A program made the position numbers and the translations under genes. Positions 1 through 11,570 of a stretch of 64,000 bases of DNA are shown here, in pieces. The DNA is from Hirudinaria manillensis (taxonomy: Eukaryota; Annelida; Clitellata; Hirudinida; Hirudinidae), in contig CM067527.1 in NCBI GenBank assembly GCA_034509925.1, forward strand, positions 7,000,501 to 7,064,500, given 5' to 3'. The first letter of the stretch is position 1. Every line of letters begins with the position of its first letter. The notes below the pieces were generated by a model. It did not search any database. It saw nothing but the letters and a program-made list of their open reading frames with translations, and was not told where the DNA came from.

Positions 1-1101
1 GCATCCACTTCCTTGGGCCGATTTTTGAATGCCTTTTATCCGGCACGTCAAAATCAAGGACACCAGGGGGCAGCATGAGAATATAGATTGTACATGCATG
101 TAGGTTAGTTCAGGGGGTCGTATGGGTCACGTGGGTTGTCACGAAGGCCTGAGAGGGCTTACCCGCATTGAAACGGTTTTCTTTCTAATGTAAAATAAGC
201 TTGGAATCGATTGATAACGAATGCTTAACTCGTCATGTGATATGGGCGCCATGTAGTTGTACATGTTAACATCATTAAATTCTTTCGTTGATATGTTGGT
301 CAGTTTTTCCAAATCCATCTTTGTGATCCAGGGTCTACCGAAGTGCGTGATGTAAAAGCAGGAGGAGTTTAAGGCAAAAGATATTCCGCTGACTGCGAAC
401 GGATCTGAAAAATTGTTCGACGTTGTAGATATTATTCATTGAAATGAAATGAACAGCTTGAATACTTAAAATTAATTGTTGATACTATGCAATCAACATC
501 AAAAGAGATCCAATGCATACGATCCACGGTGAAATTTTTCTCCTGCACTTCGCCATTTGTCCAATCGATTACAGCAAACTGCTTCGATGCGAAATATTTG
601 ACGAAAACCGCTTTCCCATCCGGTCTCAGGGCCATGAACATAGGGTACCTGAAGGTATTGTCCGGGCCCTTGGAGCTCTGCTCCATAGCGATGACATTCT
701 GCTTTCTTCCATCGAGACTAACCTGTCTCAGAGAGGTTGGTTGCTCCACGTCAAAGACAAGCAAGAAGTTGTCTTCAAGGAATCCTGGAAAGAAGTTCTT
801 TTCACTTCGATTGCTATTATAATATAAAATTGAAAATACTGATAAAGAAATTAATGTGTAATAATAATAAATAATAACAAATGGATTTATAAATACACCA
901 AAATTTAAAAGTCGTTTCTAAAAAAATCCTTTGTAGGAATTTATTTGCAATAAATAAAATATAAATTAATAAATATTTAAATTTAAATTAATAAATTTAT
1001 AATAATAAATAAATAATTTATTTAAGAACCAATTTACATTAATTTTACTTGCCTTTTGCGCGGGCCACCCACAAAACGATGCATAAATTTATGGTTAGCA
1101 T
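1..1101 (-). CDS. Propeller gene A (secreted beta-propeller, partial)
   Basis: Not a family I can name. Exon 1 (1053-1101) reads MLTINLCIVLWVARAKG, a signal peptide, and ends AAAAG/GCAAGT, a consensus GC donor. Exon 2 starts at 784 after TTTCCAG and reads FLEDNFLLVFDVEQP, very close to GILEDNFLLVYSNDEP of gene B. Exon 3 starts at 404 and reads PFAVSGISFALNSSC, matching VSGITAHEKDDYIFL of gene B. A further blade piece (TIYILMLPPGVLDFDV) lies at 1 to about 100; its acceptor is unclear. The gene runs off the left edge. Secretion and a ligand-binding or scaffold role are inferences. The exon 2 donor and the exon 3/4 limits are unresolved. Confidence 0.7.
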
Positions 1102-1481
1102 AACAACGGTATTTTGACAACCAAACTGAAGTGAAATTCAAATGAAAATGTCTTTATTTCAAAACTATTCAATAATTTATTGACTTATTATAAATATTTA
1201 TTTATTATATTATATTTATTTCTTATATTTATTTACCATAAATATTTATTTACTATAAATATTTATTTATTATATTATATTTATTTATTATAAATATTTT
1301 TTTTTATTTAATTCCGATTCTGAGGAATGTTTCAAGCTGTTACATATCTTTCTATGCTTCAATATAATTATTTTAAAACTAAGTAGCTAATTAATAACGA
1401 TGAAAGTTTAATTCATTACATATATATAACACTTAATTATACTATATATATGTATGCATATATTTAGTTAATATTATCTGC

Positions 1482-1547
<66 letters not shown>

Positions 1548-2460
1548 AATTGCAATTAATGTTAAATAATAAAATAAATGTTGAAGTTGATAACTAATAA
1601 CTTTAATTAACTTTAATAACTTTAATTAACCACAACCTCAAAACAGTTTTTAGGAAATCGTCAGCACATCACAACGAACTTCGACAGAAAAAATTTTACG
1701 ATGGGGTAAACAAAAACAAATGACGTCATCGGACGATTCCAGTCAAAAGAAATAATTACATAAAAACAGAAACACTTTTTAAAATGCTTTTATTTTTGTT
1801 ACGTTTTAAAATATTTTTAAGAGGAATTTATAATAAGAAAATAATTTCTAATAAGGAAATAATTTATAATAAGGAAATAATTTATAATAAGGAAAGAATT
1901 TGTAATAAGGAATAATCTCCTTTGATAAAAAAAATCTTGAAAACAAAGCAGTTGGTGTATCCCAAACAGGCACCTGAAAAAAATTTATAATTAATGTTAT
2001 TATTAATATTATTTTTTTATTATTTCTAACTATTACATAAATTGCAAATAGTTTTTCTGGAATCTTATTACGTAATCAACCTGGAAGATCTCACCTATGA
2101 ACTTCGATCATCACACTCTGTGGTTCTCACGGCTTTGCTTGAAGTCGACTCTCTTCAAAAATTTTAATTTGATTTTTTTAAAATTAATTTTTTGGTCTCG
2201 CCTCGCCTGAATATAAATCATATTAAATAAATCTGCGCTAAAATTCTGAGGCATTTCTGTAAAATTTCTGTCCAAAAAGCTTAAAGTTTGAACTTCAACC
2301 AACAATTGAAGACAAATCAGGCACCTAAACTAACTAAAAAAAAAAAAATACAAAAAGAAGCGTAAAAGAATCAGAAATGAGATATCATGATGATATTTAT
2401 CTTTCAAATGACGAAATCTTTAGGTCCACAGTTTATTATTAGTTGATATCAAGTAGTTAT
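1102..2460. other. AT-rich spacer upstream of gene A
   Basis: No convincing exon was found. It holds an ATT array and a run of near-identical AT-rich words (ATTTATTTATTATA type at about 1190-1300; AAGGAAATAATTTATAAT type at 1840-1910). Missing 3' exons of gene B could lie here, but I could not place any with matching phase. Confidence 0.5.
1481..1545. repeat. (ATT)n microsatellite
   Basis: About 21 uninterrupted ATT units between a TATATATGTATGCATATA stretch and ACAATTGCAATT. Confidence 0.95.
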
Positions 2461-2602
2461 TGTTATAACTTCAGAACATCGAGATCAACACGGTTTATTA
2501 GGATCAACGCAATACGACACAACTCGACACAGTACGATACGAACACGAGCGGAATTAAAACGGAAAACAAGCGTGCCTCGTCGCACGAGGTGCACAAAAC
2601 CA
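2461..2602 (-). repeat. 3' LTR of the Gypsy element
   Basis: 142 bp, read on the minus strand as TGGTTTTGTG...TTATAACA. It is identical to the copy at 6162-6303. The length is short for a Gypsy LTR. Confidence 0.9.
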
Positions 2603-3089
2603 TAATAAACGATTACTCTGGGGATCCATCTCCAGCCTTCTCGGAGGTCGGCGGTTCCTTGCGGATCTTTTCTTTGGTGTCCGAGGTTGCACTGGTGGAA
2701 TGACATGCTCCACTTCGCACTCTGGAATTTCCTGTAGTTCCGGCGTGTGTGTGTTTTCTGCGGTTGTCTGGGATGTCCCACTTAGTGGCAGGAATGGCAA
2801 GTCAAATGCCTCACACATCACCTTCAGTGAATCATCCTGCGCACGCTTCCTGAGCTTGTTCGCGTGGCGATGGAGCATTTTGCCGCTTGCCTCCACTAGG
2901 TAGACTTGACGTCCCTGTCTGCGCCTGATCCATCCCTGTATCCACTTCGGGTGACTTGGATCCTTGTAGTCTCTTACGAAGACTGCGTCTCCCTCGACGA
3001 ACTCTCTCAGTCGCCTGTGGATAGGTTTCCTTTCTTCCATCTCCTGATCCGCTCTTGGGAGATGTTTTACTGGGCTTTTGAGTTGGAGG

Positions 3090-4979
3090 TCACTCAGGGG
3101 AGTTCTCAAAAGTCTCCCTAGGAGTTTCTCTGCCGGCGTCTTCAAATCCGTCAAAGACGTGCATGGCGTTGTCCAGAAATTTCTGGAGCGCATCCTCCAT
3201 CACCTCCTCCCCCTGCAGCTTTTGTAGTGTACGCTTGAATGTGTCCACAAAACGCTCAGCTTGTCCATTGCAGTGAGGTTGGTAGGGCGGTGACTTGACG
3301 TGTTGCATTCCATTCCTCTGACAGAACTCTTGGAACTCCTTGGACGTGAACTGAGTCCCATTGTCCGAAACTATCACTTTTGGGTATCCCTGCTGCGCAA
3401 AAATCCTACCCAGTTCTCTGATTGTGGCAGTGGACGTTGAAGTCTTCATCTTAATAACTTCAGGCCACTTGGAGAAGGCGTCCACCACGATTAAGAACAT
3501 CACTCCTTCAATCGGGCCGGCAAAATCAATGTGGACCCTCTCCCAGGCACAATCCGGTTTCGGCCATGGCGTCAGTTCGTTCCTGACAGGCATCTTTGCA
3601 GCCAACTGGCATGAACTGCAAAGTCTTACTCTGTCTTCGATGTCCCTGTCGATTCCTTGCCAGTAAACGTGCAGTCGAGCTAGCATTTTCATTCTACTTG
3701 TCCCAGGATGTCCCTCGTGCAGCATCTTCAAAATTCGGCCTTGCAGGGCTGATGGGATCACGGCTCGTGTTCCCATGAAGAGTGCACCCTCATGGACTGA
3801 CAAGTCTTTAGAACGGCTGTGGAAGGCGTGCAGAGTCGATCCAGCCCGGAAACTAGGCCATCTACCCGTTCTTACACTTTCAACAACCAATTGTAGCTCG
3901 GAATCTTCCTCAGTCATCCTCTGAATATCCTCCTTTGTGACTGGCAAGTTTCGGATGACATCACTCTGAACTGCCTTGACATCCCTTTCGATCTTCGCAA
4001 TGACGATGTCTTCATCTTCTGGCAGCTTCTTCTCTTTCAGATCGTCCAGGAGGCCTCTCATTGAACGCATATCTGGCACAAAAGACGAGTAGTAGCTTAT
4101 CATACCTAAGAACGATTTCAGCTGCTTTTGATCCTTAGGCGCTGGCATTCCGACAATTGCTTGTATTTTCTCGGGATCTGGTCGACGGCCATCTTTTGAA
4201 ACCACGTGTCCCAAGAAGTTGATTTCAGGTTTTGCGAAGGAGCACTTCTCCATTCTGACGCGGAAACCCCAATCTGCAATTCTTTCAAACAAAGCCTGGA
4301 CGTTATTGTTGTGCTCTAGAATTGTTGATCCTGTCACGATGACATCATCTAGATATGCCGCACAGCCATTAAGTCCTGTGATCATTCGATCCATGGCTTC
4401 TTGGAAAATGCCAGGTGCGCATTTGACTCCGAAGGGTAACCGCTGGTACTGGAACAGGCCCTTGTGTGTATTTATCGTCACCAGTTCCTTCGAGTCATCT
4501 TCGACTTCCATCTGCAAGTATGCGTCTGCGAAGTCGATCTGGGTAAACCATGCGCCTTGGTTTAGACGAGCGAAGATTTCGTCGGGTGTCGGCAGAGGGT
4601 GACGGTGCATCTCGAGTGCTTCGTTTAATCCTGTCTTGAAATCAGCACAGATACGGACTGATCCGTTCTTCTTGGCCACTACAACAATCGGGGCAGCCCA
4701 ATTGCTGTAATCCACTTTCTTCAAGACTCCTTGTTGCACTAGACGCTCCAGCTCTGTGTTGACTGCTTCCTCCCGAGCGAACGGAATCTTCCTCTGTCGG
4801 CAAAAGGTCGGACGAACTCCCTGCCTCACAATCAACTGTGCTCGAGTCTTGCATTTGCCCAACTCCTCTTCGAAAACATCTGGGAACCTTTCAGCCAAAC
4901 TCTTGGCAACTTCTTCTTCTGGCATTTTGCAGCAGGCTTTCTGTAGAGGTGGCAGCTGATTCATCACTCGATCCAACAA
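3090..4979 (-). pseudogene. Gypsy pol region: reverse transcriptase and integrase
   Basis: Reverse transcriptase motifs are clear: FTQIDFADAYLQ, RLPFGVKCAPGIFQ and the catalytic YLDDVIV, then FLGHVVSKDG. Downstream come an integrase zinc region (HEGHPGTSRM, C..C) and core (HIDFAGP, VSDNGTQF). A charged tail with a chromodomain-like KWIQGWIRRRQG continues at about 2603-3193. Order and motifs place it in Ty3/Gypsy. It is a fossil element and I describe no individual lesions. Confidence 0.85.
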
Positions 4980-5138
4980 TTGATCAACGTTGTCAGCAAC
5001 ATAGCAGCGACCGTGGCCTGAAAATCCTCCGCAGGTGAACTTAACATCAAATTGACCCAGGACCTCAATCGGCGTTCCATTTGCTGAAGTTTCGATTCCT
5101 TTCTGTGGCAGTCTCTGTGGGCAATCCTTCTTGAAATT

Positions 5139-6146
5139 TTACACGGATCCACAGCTGAAGCAGGCACCCTTGGACGATTCTCGAGGATTTTCTTTGCTAG
5201 GGACAATGTGTCGAGTCTTCTTCCTCTGGTGGCCTCTTTGAACTGCATTCACAGCCTGTGTACCGTCTACCATGTCGGCGTCTTTCCTCAGACTGACAAT
5301 GTTATCACACTCGTTTACCATGTCTTGTAGAGTGCATCCTTCCTGCTTCTCCAGCTTGGACAGCATTCTAGTTCTGATGTCGGCATACTTCGATCCAGTT
5401 AACGCAGTTATGTAGATCAGGCATTTGAAATTTTCCACTGTCAGAGTGTCGATCCGAGCCAGCGTCACCATTCTATTTATCATCGTACCCAGTTTGCGGA
5501 ACGTCATGGTGCCGATGCTCAATCGCATGGCGTCGAATCTCCTCTTGAAAACTGAAACTTTGTCACCGAAAATGTCTTCCAAAGTTTCCTTCGTTTGCTC
5601 GTAGGACAAATCACTTGGAGACAGCGGCATGATGTGATCTGTAAAACTGTGGTATGCCTCTTCATTCAGTTTCGACACGAGTGCGCCTGTCTTGTCTGCA
5701 TCCGACAACTGCATTGCGTGATCTCCTGCTTCAAACCGTCCCGTCCACTTGGATGGGGGCGCCCCGGGCTCCGGATCATAACTGGATTGAGTTACCTGTC
5801 CCATGACCTCCGGGGGTAGATCTGATTTTCTGACTGTCGCTATGGCTTCTTTATACTGAGGTTTCAGGGACTGGAGCAATTGCAGCAAAGCTTCTTCCCA
5901 TCGACGGTTCTCCTCGTCTCGGCGGAGATCTTTCTCACGACGGCGAATTTCTTCCTCGCGACGGCGAGTTTCCTCCTCTTCACGACGGCGAGTTTCTTCT
6001 TCGCGACGGCGAATTTTCTCCTCCTCACGACGACGAATTTCTTCCTCGCGACGGCGAGTCTCTTCTTCGCGACGTTCATCGTCGCGTCGTCGATTTTCTT
6101 CCATGAACATCGTCATCATGGTCAAAAATTTATCCTCAGTAGCCAT
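5139..6146 (-). pseudogene. Gypsy gag region
   Basis: The first ATG gives MATEDKFLTMMTMF. The N-terminal third is a highly charged RREEE-type repeat that should form a coiled coil. The centre resembles retrotransposon gag (a stretch with W..RFE and a later YEQTKETLEDIFG). The end carries the start of a zinc-knuckle-like CFSCG. It is a structural protein of the particle in related elements. It is recorded as part of a fossil element. Confidence 0.75.
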
Positions 6147-6157
6147 CCTCGTCGCCA
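6143..6157 (-). promoter_or_regulatory. Primer-binding site, tRNA-Arg type
   Basis: TGGCGACGAGGATGG begins four bases inside the 5' LTR. TGGCGAC is complementary to the 3' end GTCGCCA found on some tRNA-Arg species and used as primer by several Gypsy-group elements. The site overlaps the gag start region, which is unusual. Confidence 0.6.
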
Positions 6158-6161
6158 AATA

Positions 6162-6303
6162 TGTTATAACTTCAGAACATCGAGATCAACACGGTTTATT
6201 AGGATCAACGCAATACGACACAACTCGACACAGTACGATACGAACACGAGCGGAATTAAAACGGAAAACAAGCGTGCCTCGTCGCACGAGGTGCACAAAA
6301 CCA
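6162..6303 (-). repeat. 5' LTR of the Gypsy element
   Basis: 142 bp, identical at every base to 2461-2602. On the minus strand it is followed by TATT and then the primer-binding site. A family promoter would be expected here; no clear TATA box was picked out. Confidence 0.9.
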
Positions 6304-6922
6304 AAGATACGTATAATCCCACAACAGTTATATTAACGCAATTAATATAATTGTGTTAATTAATGATTAATAATGATAACGTAGAATTTCTAATCGCGAC
6401 AGATCACCACCCCTAACTACCCAAAGCTCTCAAAATATGGAGTTATCTATGTAATAATGAATAAAGAATCCCCCAATTGCTCACAACTGGTGATCACAGC
6501 GGACGAAAGTCTTCAATCAGTTGCAATCGATCAATCAGCTTTTGTTTTTTGTATTCAGCCGATCTTTTAAGTTTCATTAAATATCTTAATAGGATGTAAA
6601 GGCGCTCCTTAATCGATTTATTGCAATTTATGTAGCGCCTCCATCCGAGCTCGCTCCCTGGAGGTGCGAGCATTTTGTGGGCATTTGTTGCGAATGCGAT
6701 AGAAAAATATTGTTGCCATAATAACTGAGGGACCCATCAAGCTAACCCACACTTATAAAGTCCAAAGATTCTCCAAATTGCAAGACATTAATGAAACTAA
6801 TCATTATTAATTGTCCTTAATTATCGTAATCGATAGACAATTTATGTAGTCACGAAGTACATTTAATAATTTCTTGATTCATTAATTTAAAAAAAAAAAG
6901 AATAAAAAAAAATAAAACAGAC
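6304..6922. other. Spacer downstream of gene B exons, with a LINE tail
   Basis: No coding exon was recognised. At about 6595-6665 the minus strand reads GGAGGCGCTACATAAATTGC, the same tail type as other LINE or SINE ends in the window (26290, 44690, 51325). The rest is AT-rich with nothing I can name. Confidence 0.4.
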
Positions 6923-9900
6923 TCTGAAATAGTTCCAATTTTCTAGGCTTTTTCAAATTTGTGTCCCCCTCCAAAAATGTTGTCGCCGTGGTCACTTTGT
7001 TGACCATGTAAATAAGACTGCATAAATAAACGAATTAACTGATAATTAATATTAATGCCATTGTTTCGAAATTGCTAAACTAAGAGTGGCCAAACCACCT
7101 CCATTCATATGTTTGAACTAAAATGTGCCACCAGACAATTTAAATAAACGTGGAGTCCACATAATGAAAACTAAAAGTTATATTTTATGGTGCGTTCAGA
7201 AGGGTGAATGTGGAGAGTACAGACGGACAATGTTACAAATATAACCTGCCGAATAAATTAAAACTCTCGCTCAGAAAATAGAATTTAAAATGTATTTGCA
7301 AAAGACAATGGACAAAAGAATCCAACAATCCAACCATCAGATTTAAAATTAGATTTCCAAAGATATAAAAATTTATAACGAAAAATAAAATTTAAAAACA
7401 GATAAAAAGTTTTGGCCGTACTTACTCCTTCATGGACAAAATTACGTAAAGATATTTATCCCCGACTACAAAGTCTTCAACGTAAGCATCAAATTTGACC
7501 ACTATTTTCAAATCGATTTTATCCACAGAGGTTACATATATTTCTGACAGAAAGACCAGGTATACTTTGTTTTCTGCAAAAATAAACGGTCCATCAGTGA
7601 CTATGCCAAACTAGCACTGACACCACGACGGCTGCAACAGGTTGTACTTTGCAGTTCTGCAATTATCGCTTAGCTCCGAGAATTATCAGAGTAATGAAAT
7701 TATAATTATATGGCCATTATTTATCACGGATGTGTGTCAATAGAATTCATAGAAGAAGAAAAAACTTCCAACAGACCGGTTACGTCGTAGCGTATCAAGT
7801 CGAAGGATTTGATCAATTCGCTGACGACAGTCCTTTTCTGGGTTGCGATATCGAATTTCAAGAGACCTGTTTTGTCATGGCTGGCAAATGCCAGGAACCA
7901 TATGGTGCTGAGATAGGATTTGTCTTAACAAGTTAGATTTTCATTTTTTTTTTAAATTTTGATCAAATACTTTGCTCACTTAATAACAGTATGATCATTG
8001 TGTGTGATAGTTGTGAACAAGTAATAGCTAAAAGTAAATAATAATAATAATAATAAATCAAAACCATGCCCACACAGAAGAATACCACAAAGAAAGAGCA
8101 GGTAAGAACTATTCCAAATGTGTTTGGCCTGAGGATGAATCCACCATGTTAGCCAAAATTGAACTGGAGCTGAGGACAAAAGGAATCAGAAACGTCAGTG
8201 TGGAAGCATAGAAAAGCTTCCCACACAGGTCTTTGAATGCCATCACAGGTCTCACAGAAGGCAACCCTCATACAGAAGGATATTGCAGGATTACCAGACC
8301 AGAATAGAATCTGGAAGAATAGAAATTCAATCTGAAGGATCAGAAATTCAATCTGCATCCAACTGTGTGATGGAAACGACTTTGGCTCCCTCAAGGGTGG
8401 ACGGCCTCTGGACCGACATAGCCAACGCCGAATGGAGGCTGAATTCACTGGAGAAAAGCAAATCAACCTTGCCCTCCACAGACACTTACCGGACGTCCGT
8501 GATGATCATTTCTGAACAACTTCATTCATCATTCATGCTTTGTCAAGCCAGCGAAATATGCCATGAATCCCACACTCCCAAATGTCAACACCGAAATACA
8601 GTTAAAACAGTTTACTCGCAAACTACAAATACATAAAACTGGCATGCGAGGAACTCTCTGAGCTGTTGAACGAAGTCACGGACATCGACTCAAAACGACG
8701 GTTTTTGGACAAAGAGTACATGCAATGGACGGAGAGTTTGGAATGGCACCGTAGAAAGAGAGGAGCTGACAGAGATGTAGGAGAGCCTACTTCTTGCGTC
8801 AATTCAGATAAAAGCAAAGCAGGAAATCAGGCCACTCAATTTCTAGCAACAAAGATCCGACTATCCAAGAAGAAGTTAAGAAGGAATCAGAGAAAAAAGC
8901 AACGAAAAAAGGTTCAAAGGATGTTCCGGAAAAATTTGTCCTCAGCAGCTCGTTCAATTTTGAATGAAGAATATAACGACGAATAAAAACCATTACCGCA
9001 TGCAAAATTGCTACAGTTCTGGGAAACCGTATTTTCACAAAAATCGATACCAGGCGATAGACCAGTTTGCGGACTTTGTTATGATCTGGAGGCTCCCATC
9101 AGCTGCATCGAAGTAAAAACGGCTTTGCGATGGTGCCCCAGGCCTGGATGGAATGAAAAGGAAACAATTGGATGGTATCAAACCAATCGATTTTGCCGTA
9201 CACATGTCCCTGTGGTTACTGACAGGCGATGCGATGGTGCCCCAGGCCTGGATGGAATGAAAAGGAAACACTTGGATGGTATCAAACCAATCGATTTTGC
9301 CGTACACATGTCCCTGTGGTTACTGACTGGCTTGCCACTATCACTTTTCAAATTTGGTGTCGTCAGTTTTATTCCAAAAGTAAAGGGGACATCTGAGGGA
9401 CATCAGGCCGATCACTGTGAGTCCGCTCATGAGTTGCCTATTCCATCAAGTGATAAACAAACGCATGCCAATTTTTTGCCATTATCAACGAGACAAAAGG
9501 CGTTTCAATCGGGCGACGGCTTGGCAGACAACATCTGGCTAGTAAAGTCACTTGTCGCAAAAAAGTAGACAAGAAAGAAAGAAACTCAACATGACATTTG
9601 TGGACGTATCTAAAGCGTTCGATTCCGTTTTACACGAATCGATTATCAGGGCGGCCTCTCGACTTGGTGCACCATCCTTGTTAACGGGATATCTGTCGGA
9701 GATGTACAGTGATCGACATGGTAGTCAGTGATATCGATAGATCTATCGGTATCACTGGAGGAGAGAAATCCGCGGAGAAGTGCAACTACATCGCCTTTGC
9801 GGACGACCCCCAGCACAGATGTTGGAATGAAAGTGATGTTGCAACAACTAGAGACATCGATGGCCAAAGTTGGACTCACCACGAACTCAGCGAAGTGTGC

Positions 9901-11570
9901 CTAGATGAGAACTGAAGTGATCACAAGAAAAAGGCAATGGATCGTGAACCCAGGACCGTACCTGAAACTGAAGGATGAGAATTTTAGGGCACTCATACAA
10001 ATATTTTGGAGTTCAGATCGGACCACGAATGCAGTTTGCATCATTGGCAGATAGAATCCAGAAAGGCCTTCACTCGATTTCGAGGGCTCCTCTCGTGCCA
10101 TATCAGAGAGTGTATAGCTTGAGGACCCATTTGCTCCCCAGTCTCGTTCATTTCCTCACCTTCGAAGCAATCAGCCTCAAGTCGATAAATTCTGCTGATG
10201 TTGCAATTCGGAAGTCAGTACGAAAGTGGCTCCGACTACCAAAGAACACTCAAAACGCATTCTTGCATACCCCGACTAAAATGGGGGGACTGGGGATTCT
10301 CCAATTGCGTCGCTGGATCCCGGAAATCAGGATTCGGAGAATGTCCAGGGTAGCCAAAGCGACCAATGATAGCTTTCTGATGGATGCTTTGAAGGAAAGC
10401 ACGACCATCGCCAGCGAGGTAAAGAAGTTCGGAAGACCGAAAGAAAAAGACGAACCGCACATCCCTAATGGACACATAACAAAGGAGCTGTACAAAACAG
10501 GTTATGGGTTATGAAAACACGTCATTCGATTCATTTCGAACACTCATATTTCGCGGTTTTCTGCGTTATAGTTATACAGTCTTTGGGTTTTCCCGGGCCC
10601 GTTTGCGGCCTTTAAAAACATTGTTGAGGTTTTTAGTGTACGATGGTTTTTTTTATATGTAATCTGGGCTGAATAAAAGTTGGAAAAATAACAATAATAA
10701 TAAATTAATAACCTCATTTCAGTTAAGATTGGAAAAGTTACGTTATGCGATAGAAACGGTAAGCAAAACGAACCCGTTATAAGCGTAGGTATCGGCGTTT
10801 AAAGGTATCCAATTGTTGGTGAAAGTCTTCCTCGACCCGTCCCCCCCGGTCAGGCTTCTTTTGACGATTTCGGCGTTGTTATAATAAGTCAGGAATATGT
10901 AGTCGTCCTTTTCGTGGGCCGTTATACCGCTGACCATAATAAGATCTGGAAATACGCAGACTGTCTTGTAACTTTTTAGTATTATTTATCACTACTTGCT
11001 CCCGTATTAATATTAATGTATTAAACCGTAAAGATCAGATAATAAGCCGGTTCATTTTCTTTCGCATTTATACTGAATGAATAGTTTGTTAATGAAACAG
11101 TCTCTGTCGAATCGATGTTCGATGGAGCGCGTTGAAAGCTACAGATCCAATCATAATTTATTAATGATAAATTTTGATTATTTTTGTACTATGATAAGTG
11201 ACCAAATGTTTGAATCGCAAAAAATCATCTTAGAAATCGATTATTTCTAGCATTCGGTCACCATTGTTTATTAATAACTTATCTCCATTATTACTGACGA
11301 GGCTAATGTTATAATGATTGCAAGTCTCACCTGTCATCGTCATCCTTGAAATGACAGTACTTCCCGAATCCCAATCCAAAAGCATGACCTCCAGTGTCGA
11401 ATAGCACTTGATTATGACACCTTTACCATTGGCCTTCATGACCATGAGCTGTGGCAACTCGTGCTCCGTGGTCTCCCACAATGTTATCTCCCGACCTTCA
11501 AAATCGATCTGCTTGTAGAGGCCCGGTTCGTCGTTGGAATAGACTAAGAGGAAATTGTCCTCTAAAATAC
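6923..11570 (-). CDS. Propeller gene B (beta-propeller family)
   Basis: Exons rebuilt from splice signals: 11262-11570 (GILEDNFLLVYSNDEP), 10774-10945 (VSGITAHEKDDYIFLTYYN), 7777-7907 (TIWFLAFASHDKTGLLKFD), 7426-7573 (VYLVFLSEIYVTSVDKID), 6923-7017 (LIYMVNKVTTATTFLEGD). Phases run 1-1-2-1-2-1 as in genes C and D, and exon 4 is 131 nt in both B and C. No signal-peptide exon was found in 11571-12985, and exons 7-8 were not found. The intron between 7907 and 10774 carries the R2-like LINE; the Gypsy element lies 620 bp past the last exon. The gene may be intact with unseen ends, or damaged. Confidence 0.7.
8040..10690 (+). mobile_element. R2-like LINE relic (degenerate, internally deleted)
   Basis: Read in several frames with stops. 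An upstream basic region (KKLRRNQRKKQRKKVQRMFR at about 8870-8930) and LLQFWETVF precede the reverse transcriptase: APGLDGMKRKHLDGI, FGVVSFIPKVKGT, FVDVSKAFDSV at 9606 and the catalytic FADD at about 9798. The block between AFDSV and FADD is much too short, so a deletion is likely. The thumb-like part VRKWLRLPKNTQNAFLHTP then GGLGILQLRRW (10215-10320) is typical of the R2 clade. A noncoding tail ends in TAACAATAATAATAAA at about 10695. It lies in an intron of gene B, not in rDNA. Confidence 0.75.
9127..9334 (+). repeat. 104-bp tandem duplication inside the LINE relic
   Basis: The unit beginning GCGATGGTGCCCCAGGCCTG at 9127 is repeated at 9231 with two or three differences. It copies the APGLDG reverse transcriptase block, so it arose after the element died or helped to kill it. 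Confidence 0.9.

Larger units (their letters stand above)
2461..6303 (-). mobile_element. Gypsy-type LTR retrotransposon
   Basis: The element lies on the minus strand and is bounded by two identical 142-bp direct repeats that start TG and end CA. Inside, in the right order, are a primer-binding site, a gag region and a pol region with reverse transcriptase and integrase. Identical LTRs imply a recent insertion. It is about 3.8 kb, shorter than usual for the family, and I judge it broken, with a few interruptions. No envelope gene is seen. No target-site duplication is evident: TTAT precedes the left LTR and AAGA follows the right one. It sits between propeller genes B and A, possibly inside the 3' end of B. 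Confidence 0.9.

Noticed and set aside
5880-6350. Plus-strand frame rich in Phe and Ala over the gag region
   Set aside because: Antisense shadow of the charged gag repeat, running into the LTR.
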